This document shows positions 55,021-64,000 of a stretch of 64,000 bases of DNA, in pieces (the stretch's first letter is position 1; each line of letters opens with the position of its first letter). The position numbers were made by a program, and so were the translations under genes. Below the pieces are notes generated by a model. That model did no database searches. It was not told where the DNA came from and worked only from the letters and a program-made list of their open reading frames with translations. The stretch is from Sternotherus odoratus. Lineage: Eukaryota > Chordata > Testudines > Kinosternidae. Location of the stretch: contig JAVMKO010000009.1 in the NCBI GenBank assembly GCA_032164245.1, positions 84,610,712 to 84,674,711 of the forward strand, read 5' to 3'.

Positions 55021-57680
55021 GTGTGTGTGCGTGTGCTTCCTGGCTCTGCCATTCTGTTGTCTCTTAGTGTAGCAGAAACCACAAGTTATGATTATATGAG
55101 GCTTTTTGTCCCAGGCCTGTCACATACTTCATCAGTACAAGCCGGCTGTGCTGCACAATGGCCCTAGGAGGCAGGGAGGGAATGTCGAGGAGAATTTCAC
55201 CCACCACTGGAATGTAGAACATAATACTTTTGAAACCAATGCAATGAACTTTAGAACTGATCGTGTTAAAACAAGTGATGTGTATTTTAGACTCTTTCTG
55301 CTCCAGCCTGTGTTTTTAACAGTGAGGAGTCTTTACTGTTTGGATATTTTCTAACACCTGTCGTCACTATCCTGTAATCTAGCATCAGGCTTTTACTCCT
55401 CATCCTATCCCCCAGTTCTCGAGTGTATAATCTCTTCCTGCCACTCTGGGCTGTAAATAAATTGCAGAGGGTGAACCGGAGCTCCCAAGGATCTGCTTTA
55501 TATTGACATGTCGGCTTTCTGTGTTTGCAGCCTGTCAGTCCGAGGAGCCCAAAACAAAGCGGCTCCGGGACAAATCCCAGTTTCTGGATTGAAGGATACC
55601 ATTCGTTCAGTGAGCGACGTCGTCTCTTGCCAGCTCCAGGGGAGGTCAGCTGTGGTATGTGAAGGTTCTGGCTGCAATAAAGTTTGGTGGTGGGTTTTTT
55701 TAAAGGCGATGAGGTTTCTCCTCATTCCATCAGATACCCCGGTACTGCAAAGTTATTGGGGGTGGTAGCAGAACTGGAATGACAGACCCAACCCTTCCAG
55801 GCTCTGTGGCATTGCAAGTTCCTGTTAGAGGCACACCAAGTACACACTCTGGGTATTTTTTTCCTTCTTACTTTGCTAGACTTGAGTAAACACATTTTGT
55901 GAGACTCCATCTACCATCCAAAGTCAACCAGTTCTGCTGTAGTGTGTGATTAGCTGATAGTCTGTAAATCCCAATGTATCTGATATTGGACTGGCAGCTT
56001 TCTAAGAACGTGTCGAATGCCTCTGTCCTGGAAATTGCTTGAGGTTGAATACCTTACGCACCTAGGGGAAAACACTCCCCTATTTCATGGGTTTGCAAGC
56101 CGAAATGAATTCCTGTGTAACCTTCTCCCCACTGCCCAGCGGCTCGGAGGGGACAGACTCAGGAGGTGTGGGGTGCACTTTACGTCCTGAGGGTCCTGGC
56201 TCATTCTGCCCATCTGGGTCTCTCTGCTGAAGTCAGGACTCTTCTAATGGTGGTGCCTCCTGGGAAACAATGGGGAATCCCCCGTCACCCTGCAGACCGA
56301 ACTCACTTCATAAAGAAGTGCCCCAGTCTCAAATGACCAGCTACCCTCTGAGCTTTATATAAACACTAGTCAATATAACCACAAGCAATGCAAAGAACAA
56401 GTGACAATATCGATACTGCATGTTAAAATATAGATCCGCAGCCATCCACAGAGGACGTCCTAAGCCTCTTTTTCCTTTCATTTGACCACTCACAAAGTCT
56501 CCCTGCCCCTGGTTGCTATGTCCGCTCTCTGACCTGCCAGCCACCTGTCCGTGTTGCAGGCACTGAGGTCTGGGGTCTGTCCTGTCTGAGGGACTGAGGA
56601 ACCGCAGAGCGGTCTGGATCTTGGCAGTCACTTTCCAGCTGATGGGATCAGTGAGGGGAGCGGGATGCCCCCTTCCTCTCTGTCTCTCTCATGAGGGGAG
56701 GTTTCTGAGGTAAAGAACCAATCTGAGTCCCCTCTGTCGAGACACATGGGGCTGCTCTAGTTTCCTCCCTCCGACCTCCTCTCTGTGTAGGGGAGGATCA
56801 CTGGACAATGGGGCAGCAACAGTTCTGGGAGGCACCCTTCTGCCCTGCCTGGGCCCAAATCCATTCTGGTGAGGGGGGTGGAGGGGTCACACTGGTAGGT
56901 CTGAGGAGCTGCGCAAGGGAAAGCTATGCAAGTACCGACTTGTTCTTAGACTGACTCCCAGGCACGTCCCTCAGAGCAGAATATCTCAGACAGGGAGAAA
57001 TTCCACTTTCTTGTCGAGTTTGAGGACTGGTGTTTACTGTAAGAACTTGGATTTTCAAACTCTGCCCTAATGCTGCCCCTCAGTTGACTTGACGGTGGGA
57101 CTTGCATCCGCTGACACAGTAACTGGTTCCTTGACATCAGTCCGGGTACCAGTGTAAGCAATTCTGACTAGTGTTCAGCCGCCATCTCATGCCTTGGCAT
57201 CCAGGTGAACCTGCCGGCTTTCCCCAGTGCTGGTCTGAGAGCAGTTTGCACTGGTGCCGTGTGGGATCCAGTTCCCAAGGAGAGTAGCCATTCCAAGAAA
57301 TCACTGGAATCAGCCTTGTGTCACCGGGTGAGCCGGGGGACGCCTGCTCGCCCTTCTCCAAATCCCTCACCTCCTGATGGTTGTCTGCTGAAGGGGGAGG
57401 GGAATGGATCTGGGTATCTCTCCTGTTCTCACCCTTTATTAATCCAGGATTTATTCAGGTGCCCCTGAGTCCTGTTCCCTCCCATTTCTACAGCATCTTA
57501 AGTCTTCTCCTGATTCTGCCTCCTCTGGAACCCCTGCCCCATCCCCACGCTGTTGTCTGAGTGGGGGGATTCATATAGGGCAGAGTCTGCAATAGCGGTC
57601 CCCTGGTGCCCACTAGACTAGCTCATCTGATCCAGTCCATCTGGAAGAGCTGGGCAGGAAATGAGTTTTGTTTCCATGAA
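55021..57680. other. Upstream IL13RA2 region, mostly unclassified
   Basis: It contains the orphan exon-like segment 55531-55654. Otherwise no repeat family or coding evidence was recognised. Confidence 0.35.
55531..55654 (+). other. Second orphan exon-like segment
   Basis: The acceptor GGCTTTCTGTGTTTGCAG ends at 55530 and the donor GTATGTG starts at 55655. One frame reads CQSEEPKTKRLRDKSQFLD then stops at TGA. The frame used by the exon edge stays open but is unfamiliar. It could be a 5' UTR exon of IL13RA2 (coding exons start 5.5 kb downstream) or chance. Confidence 0.25.
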
Positions 57681-57686
57681 AATACT

Positions 57687-57863
<177 letters not shown>

Positions 57864-57879
57864 GCTGAAAACTTTCTTC

Positions 57880-58090
57880 AAAATTCCCATGTTTTCATAG
57901 AGAAACTGGAGCCCAGAAAACAGAGTTTTGGTTTGCTTTGAGCCACCAAAATCTAAAATTTTGATCCAATGTGTACCATTTTTGGGAGCTGGCTGAAATT
58001 TTTGTGTTCAGTTGCTCAAAGGTGAAAGGTTTGGGGTTTGCAGTTTTCTGATGAAAACCTGAAAATGTTAATTAAAAATGGGCATTTTCT
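57880..58090. repeat. AT-rich repeat-like block
   Basis: Text such as TTTTGGGAGCTGGCTGAAAT and GATGAAAACCTGAAAATGTT resembles the block at 42120-42450. Family unknown. Confidence 0.3.
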
Positions 58091-58094
58091 GCAG

Positions 58095-58245
58095 AAATCC
58101 CAACGAGAGAGACAAGCTTACACAGCTCTCTTCTTCAGGTCTGAGTAAGCTTGAACGCTCAGCTCTCACCAACAGAAGTTGTGACACCCTGTGTCTCTAA
58201 TAGCCTCGGACAGACATGGCTACAACCACACTGCATATGACACTG
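58095..58245 (-). mobile_element. tRNA-type SINE
   Basis: The reverse complement begins with a tRNA-like GTGGTTGTAGCCATGTCTGT and ends with AAGCTTGTCTCTCTCGTTGG. Plus-strand blocks CACCAACAGAAGTTGTGACA and GACATGGCTACAACCACACT mark a common turtle SINE family distinct from the one at 51955. Confidence 0.65.
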
Positions 58246-59652
58246 GTGGTAGGCATTTAGAATCGACAGTGATAAAATGCTGGTGAGGTTGTTACATGTG
58301 CTCACAAGGCAGGGAGAAATCTGCTGCTCTGCTGTAGCTGGTTATACACCTTAACTAGTTTTCAACCCGGCTTATTTTGTAGGTTTCTCGTGTGCGAATA
58401 TTTTTCTGGCGTAATACACGTCCCAGTGGGAAGCTTTGAAGTCATACACACAAATGGACATCCAGTGGACTTGTGTTGTCACCATAACCCTAGCCTGGTT
58501 CTGCTCGGGTTCCTCAGGACACCAGACATCAGGTAAATCAAGGAGCCGTCATGATTACGCTATCGTCTAATGCTCGCTCCAGATTAAATCATGTGCACAA
58601 ATGTGCCAAGCTGTTTATAGAGCATAGGGCTAGGAGGGACTGAAAATGCAGAATGCGCTGTCCAAACAGTATGAGGATAACTCCTAAGTCTGAACTTTTC
58701 ATGGCTTTGACCCTGCAAATGGGCAGACCCCTGTCGAAGAGTTTACACACACACATCCAGTTGCAGGGCTGGGCAAACATGCTGCTGTGCTTAATGGGAG
58801 CTTTGCAATTAACTTCAATGGAAGCAGGAAGGGAGATCCAGTGTGGATGTACAATAAATCTATTACGTGTTGCTGTACTGTCTACACACACCTGGGATGT
58901 CCGAGAAAAATACTCCCCAGTATTTCCCAGTGAAGCAGGATGTATCCGGTTAATCTGATGATTGGGGCTAATTTACAGAGGAAGGGAACCGACAATAAAA
59001 TTGTTTCTTCTCGTAATGCATGCTTGTTTGCTTCAAAATACAGCGTGTGCTTCCAGTGATAAAAGTCCACCTGTAGACCAAGAGAGAAGCTGAAACGCTG
59101 CTGTTCCCCTCTCAGAGATAAATACCTTCAGGTGACTGAGCCACGGGACTTGGGGGACTCAGGCTTGCAGTCCTCTCCCACCTGAAACATCCAAGGGACG
59201 GGTTAACCAGAGCTGGCCCAGGGAGGTGTAAATCACACCTGGGCACCAGGAAGGAGTCCCTGGGCATGAGGACTGTGCAGGTGGCACCATTACCTGCTCT
59301 GCTTCAGGGCATCTGCCCAGTGGAGGTAGCTCAGAGAGGCCCATTCAGCAGAGGCTGCCTCATAGAGCAAGCTGGAGTCTTTTCCTCCTTATGCATCAGC
59401 AGCATGTAGCAAACAATTCAAGGTAATTTACCTCTGGGCAACCTCATGGAAAGCAAGAGGGTTTCCCAGGAGTCTGCAAGGCACCGTTTGACTACCTGAG
59501 GTTGCACAGGTGTAACCAAGACTCTTGATTTGGACCTAAGGTTACTGGTGCAGCGTAACTCTCAGACCCCGGAGCTCTGCTCTGGCTGAGCGCCCAGGGC
59601 TAGCAGCCGGGACAGAGGACCGCATCTGCTTATTTGTGAACTGAGCACGCCT

Positions 59653-59783
59653 AATACAGAAAATACTGCTCCGAACCACCCCGCCAATACGACCCGTAAA
59701 TACAGAAAATACTGCTCCGAACCACCCCGCCAATACGACCCGTAAATACAGAAAATACTGCTCCGAACCACCCCGCCAATACG
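59653..59783. repeat. Perfect 46-bp tandem repeat, 2.85 copies
   Basis: Copies start at 59653, 59699 and 59745, and each begins AATACAGAAAATACTGCTCC. The units are identical over their full overlap. The third ends at about 59783. Confidence 0.95.
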
Positions 59784-59799
59784 GCAGTCTGAGTTCCTA

Positions 59800-61178
59800 G
59801 CTCCCAGCTGAGACGGCTCCATCTAAACAGTGTAGCTCACGCTCACAAGCCTTTCTCAAAGCTGGACAAATTGGGAAATATGGGGCCTGGAGGCTTAAAA
59901 TTTGTGGTGGTGTTTGGGGGGGGGTCTTGGTTAGAATAAACCAATCCTCTCTGAGCCGTTATCCTGCAAAGACTTGTGGGAGCACTTGAAAGTCTGATTT
60001 TTGAAGTTATCGTCCATTAAAAGAGATTCCTGCGGCCAGCTCTCAAAGGCTCTGGCTGAGAGTCAGAGGGGAAGACATGGAGACCTAGGCCCTGGAGTCC
60101 TGCACTCCCCTAATGCCACAGCCAGTAGAGCCATCTTTAAAACACTGCAATGAAAACCACCCATCAGTCCAGGTGACTATGAATAAATTCTGTCATGTCA
60201 TTGAATCTCTACAAATCCAAAATCCCAGTTACCCAAATTGTAATCCTGCGTCTCAAGATAGTGTGTGTAGGAAAAAAACCCTGTAGATGATGTGAAATTG
60301 ATTCTGGATTGATCTAGTAAAGCTAAATGGTCTCAGGAATCTTAATGAACGAGAACGGCTTTCTTAATAAAAAGCTGAGGAACTGGGAAATATATTTCTT
60401 AAAAAGCAGGAAATGTGTCTTGGAGGCACTCTGATTTGTTATGGTACTGCAGTGACTGGAATGGAGGACATTTTTTCTTACATTATTTTAATAAAAGTCA
60501 GGCTGAAAGTAAGAGTAGAAGTACTTGTGCATGATGGAAGGTGTCCAAAATAAGAATTGATTTTGGTTTGTATTCTAGTCTGCCCAGGTGAATAGGTACT
60601 CCCCCTCCACCTCCCTTCCACCGTGAGCCTCAGAGATCTAATATGCTGAAGAGAATATTTAAGGGGAAAGTGGAGCTGTGATGTTGCATAAAACAATTCA
60701 AAAGCAAGAGCTGGCCTGGGTGGGTGTGGGGGAGGAAGGGATGATTTTACATCAAAAATGTCTTTCCCTGGCTATGCACATAGTGGTTGGAGGAGGCTGA
60801 GTCAGCCTGGAACCGTGAGAAACATGACATTTTTCACAGGAACAGACTAATGAGCGCCGGTCCCCTGTCCAAGTTACAATTACCCCTGTGAAGCCTTGCC
60901 AGGCTAATGGCTCCAACATTCTCAATTACCTGCCCCAGACTGTTGAGTCTTGCTTTTGAATGTTGTTAAGACACTGTTTTGAACTGAGCCCAAGTAATTT
61001 GTGCTTAATCCTGGAGGCAGCTGCGGTTTTATCGTGAAGCAGTGACCTTGCTGCAAAGCATTTTGAGATTCTGCGGCTAAAAGGCGATTTGTCTGTGCCA
61101 AATCAGAGTTTGAAATACCTGGGTTTTTTCTATTTCTCTGAAGCAACTTATTTTATCCAACTTCCTTTTCTGTTTCAG
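59800..61178 (+). other. IL13RA2 intron, no recognised element
   Basis: It precedes the first recognisable IL13RA2 exon. No signal-peptide exon ending in the required phase (one base of a Val codon) could be identified here. Confidence 0.4.
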
Positions 61179-61330
61179 TGGAACCTCCCCGCAATCTTCA
61201 GATAATTGACCCGGGACTTTTAGGCCATCTCTATATAGAATGGCAGCCTCCACCTTCCCTGCTAATCCTCGAACAGTGTACAATAAAATATAAATTAAAA
61301 TACCGTAGCACGGGCGATGCAGATTGGACG
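61179..61330 (+). CDS. IL13RA2: IL13RA2 exon (N-terminal half of first FnIII domain)
   Basis: The acceptor CTTCCTTTTCTGTTTCAG ends at 61178 and the donor GTAAGA starts at 61331. It begins with two bases (TG) of a split codon, then 50 codons ending STGDADWT. The exon start phase equals that of the corresponding mammalian exon as I recall it. Confidence 0.93.
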
Positions 61331-63584
61331 GTAAGATAGAGCCTCACTTGGTCTGTATATCGCTATTGCTTCCTCTTTGTTTCATCTGTGGACCGCAGTT
61401 TATTTTAAATGAATGATATGAAGTTGGTAAAATAATTAAAGCAAATCCCTTGGACAAGGACAAACTATCAACTCAAAAGATTAACAGTGAAGAAACATAG
61501 GCCTGGGGATAGGATGAAAATATTTTATAGCTTAACAGCAGCTGCCAAAACGTTTGGGATGGATTAAGGGCCTGCTTCTACAAACACTTCCACCTGGACG
61601 TAGTGCGTATTGCCAAGCGTAATGTCATAGTATTCAATGTACCCATAGTTAGTCTCTGCAGAACTGCCAGTCTGTAAAGTGCCTAGGAACCTTTGGGATG
61701 ACAAGTGCTTTATAAATGTGAGATTTCATTTGAGTCGTTCTCATAACTTTCTAACATCTTTTACCCCCGATGGTATTTTTATTACTATTTACATAACCCT
61801 GAGAGATGGTTTGAACCAAAGTCATCCAGAAAATAAAATTGCTCATCTTATCTCATTAAAATGGAGCAAGGAGGAGGCGGATATGCCTGCCGCAGGGAGG
61901 ACTGTTGAAATACTTGTCAGTGGGCTGGGAGATACAGCTTCCTTAGGGTTAAAAATGTAATAGAGCCAGAGAAGCAGATACCCAACGCTCCAATTGCTCA
62001 CTGTCAGATATTTAGACGTGCCAAAAAATCGCACAATGTTGTGTTGGACACACTTCTCTGTAGGGCCATTTGCAAAACCCATGGAAGACCAGGGGAGTCT
62101 TTCCAGTGACCTCAGCGGGCTCCTGGAGAACAGGTGAAGGCAAGAGGTGAAAAGGGTAGAAAGTGGAATATCAGAGTGCAGCCAATATCCTGGCAACCAG
62201 CCTCGCTCCCACTGCTGGACAGTTTCGTCTACTCGGGGCACGCGCTTTGTGCTGCCTTTAGCTCTGGGCCACAGACTTGCCTGGCTGACTATTCAGATGA
62301 GAGTCCTATAGCAGGGAAGGGCTCTATTCACCAATCCCCATTGCTAGGAGGGATTTAATAGGTCACGCAAGGGGCAATGTGTTAAGTGTGTGTCTGGGTT
62401 TCTCTGCTTTGGTTGGGGGAAGTCAAGCCGTTAGTGATACAGGAGTGTCTGGGTTGATTTTTCTAAGATTATTTCAGCAACTGCTAAAAAAAAAAAAAAA
62501 CCAAAATCCCACTGTTTCTCTTCTTTTTCTTCAAATAAATCCCATTTCTTGCTCTTTACATTTCATCCTTCCCGAGTTCTTTTTCTTTTTTCAATTTAAA
62601 TTTAGTCCTTTGTTGGTTTGGTTTCGGGTTACGAGGTGATGTACAATTTTTTTTCAAGTTCAGGAAAAATATTAAATGCTGAAACAATTGTTGAAGTCCC
62701 AGATTTGATGGGACTAATTGCTAGGAAACCAGGCTACCAAGGAATGAACTAGCTGCATCTCCCTGGCTGGGGGAGATTGGTTGCAGTTTGCCAGATGAAG
62801 AATCAGTTAAAAGGGAACAGAGATTTGTGCGGCTCGTCTCCTTTCTGCTGATAGGTCCTTCTCATCTGCACTGGCACTTTCTATAGCATCTCTGTTGCAC
62901 GCTGCCCGCTGCAAGGGGACCCCTGTCCTTGAGTCCCCTGCGTCTTCTTTAAAATGGCCCCCTGTGGCAGCGAGAGACCCGTGCAAACGAGAAGCTAACT
63001 GATTAAGGGGCAAGATACACTGGTAATGTTAAGGAAGAATCTTCCTCCTGGGCAGGTTGTTCCAGAACTGTCTATTTGGGAGTTTTCGCACCTTCCCCTG
63101 GTGCTGGATCCTGTTTGAGACAGGACCTGGGAATAGCTGGACCCCGGGATTAGACGGGATGAATTTCAGTGTTTCATTCCAGTGCCTTGAAGGATATCCA
63201 GAGGACTGAAGTGTTGGTGCTACATATGCATGGGACGGTGCAAATTTGATAGGAATGGCAAGATCTGTACTGTGTCCACAGGAAACACATTGTGCCATAG
63301 GGTGACCAGACAGCAAGTGTAAAAAATGGGGACGGGGTGGGGGGCAATAGGAGCTTGTATAAGAAAAAGACCCCAAAATTGCCAGCCTACCCACCAAAAG
63401 TGTATAATAATGTTGTCTGTCTTACACCAGGTTGTTTTTACTAAGAAATTAAAATATGGCGATGGATTTGATCTCAGCAAGAGAACTGAAGCCAAGGTCC
63501 AGACGCTGCTGGAAGGACGTTGTACGAATGAATCTGAAGTGAAGAGTGACTGGGCTCACGCTACCTTCCAGGTTCCTTCACAAG
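61179..63584 (+). CDS. IL13RA2: IL13RA2, two internal exons of the extracellular region (gene continues past window)
   Basis: The exons are 61179-61330 and 63431-63584. The encoded 102 residues start (V)EPPRNLQIIDPGLLGHLYIE, continue WQPPPSLLILEQCTIKYKLK and later KKLKYGDGFDLSKRTEAKVQ, and end near SDWAHATFQVPSQ. This matches the first fibronectin type III domain of IL13RA2, whose mammalian signature includes DPG.LG.LY..WQPP, ECT.EYELKYR and DGFDLNK..EAK. Two cysteines (EQCT and GRCT) and an NES N-glycosylation sequon are visible. Known: IL13RA2 is a type I cytokine receptor that binds IL-13 with high affinity at the cell surface and mostly acts as a decoy, with a short cytoplasmic tail. The signal-peptide exon upstream and the rest of the receptor (WSXWS domain, transmembrane helix) are outside what I can identify. 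Both exons are intact. Confidence 0.92.
63299..63383. mobile_element. Partial AGGGTGACCAGA MITE in IL13RA2 intron
   Basis: AGGGTGACCAGACAGCAAGT through AAGAAAAAGACCCCAAAATT matches the left two-thirds of the 41471-41593 element. The right terminus is absent. Confidence 0.7.
63431..63584 (+). CDS. IL13RA2: IL13RA2 exon (second half of first FnIII domain)
   Basis: The acceptor TTGTCTGTCTTACACCAG ends at 63430 and the donor GTTAGG starts at 63585. It encodes 51 codons plus one base (VVFTKKLKYGDGFDLSKRTE, then AKVQTLLEGRCTNESEVKSD, then WAHATFQVPSQ). A partial MITE ends only about 47 bp upstream of the acceptor. Confidence 0.93.
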
Positions 63585-63825
63585 GTTAGGAGCAGGCTGC
63601 CGGTCCACACGTGACTTTTCCAGGCCTTGCGCCTTCCGGGAGAAATGTTTTGACCTGACTGAAAGGTTCCACAACCCAGTTATTGCTGCCTCAGTACGTC
63701 TCCGTCACCGGAGGTGCGTTAGCCGTAGCAGGACCCGTCAGGCTGCTAGCTGCAAAATTGTCCTTTGCCTGGTTAGGTCATTTTTTTGCTTAGCCAATTG
63801 TTAGTTATTTGTGGGTTGTGGACTT

Positions 63826-64000
63826 AGGTCTGTCTACACTGCAGACAGACACCCATGGCTGGCCCAGACGAGCTAACACGGGATCTCAGGGCTGTTGCAT
63901 TGCAGTGTGGACTTTTGGGGACCCTCCCCCCCCCGCAGGGTCCCAGAGCCTGGGCTACAGCCCGAGCCAGAAAGTCTACACAGCAGTTAAATGGCCCCTG
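63826..64000. mobile_element. MITE (GTCTGTCTACACTGCA end), cut by window edge
   Basis: TAGGTCTGTCTACACTGCAG opens a segment with internal palindromic text (GCATTGCAGTGTGGAC; AGAAAGTCTACACAGCAG), typical of turtle MITEs with TCTACACTGC termini. The right end lies at or beyond 64000. Confidence 0.45.

Noticed and set aside
58995..59048. MHACLLQNTACASSDK as IL13RA2 leader exon
   Set aside because: The end looks loosely like the mammalian leader, but the hydrophobic core is too short and the only donor nearby (GTCCAC) is poor.

Overview
This window is vertebrate nuclear DNA, most likely from a turtle (probably Cryptodira). It has no bacterial-style dense coding. Instead there are short exons with GT/AG splice sites in a sea of interspersed repeats. 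The repeat mix points to a turtle: CR1 LINEs, DIRS-type tyrosine-recombinase retrotransposons, tRNA-type SINEs with the tortoise/cryptodiran head and tail, several hAT MITE families and an ERV-like solo LTR.

Two protein-coding genes are present, both on the + strand and both partial. From 347 to 15855 lie the last eight coding exons of LRCH2 (leucine-rich repeats and calponin homology domain). They join in frame into a 239-residue C-terminal half that ends with the complete CH domain. An AT-rich 3' UTR follows, with several AATAAA signals between 17.5 and 18.6 kb. At the far end, 61179-61330 and 63431-63584 are two consecutive internal exons of IL13RA2 (interleukin-13 receptor alpha-2, the high-affinity IL-13 decoy receptor). 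They encode most of the first extracellular domain, and the gene continues beyond the window. The pair reproduces the LRCH2-IL13RA2 order and same-strand arrangement of human Xq23, which supports both identifications.

Layout: 0-18.6 kb is LRCH2, its introns holding a decayed DIRS element (about 1.7-4.6 kb), hAT MITEs (5.4-5.9, 6.3-6.6, 8.06-9.06, 10.5-11.2 kb) and a MIR-like SINE (14.4 kb). Next, 18.6-25.2 kb is a nest of SINE pieces, a second DIRS element and CR1 fragments. Then 25.2-28.5 kb is AT-rich with no recognised repeat. The stretch 28.5-45.1 kb holds a second copy of the 8 kb hAT family, a SINE with a perfect 59-bp inverted repeat, a Ty3/gypsy remnant, a solo LTR and colliding CR1 copies. 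From 45 to 61 kb the DNA is mostly unclassified intergenic or 5'-flanking/intron sequence of IL13RA2, with a probable minus-strand LTR, nested hAT and mariner-like insertions in a tandem duplication, a large GGTT/GT microsatellite and a perfect 46-bp tandem repeat.

I found no operons, CRISPR arrays, rRNA/tRNA genes or unknown multi-gene system. The most interesting signals are structural: fold-back SINEs, paired GC-rich hAT elements with long hairpins, a paralogous empty site that dates two insertions, and two orphan exon-like segments upstream of IL13RA2.
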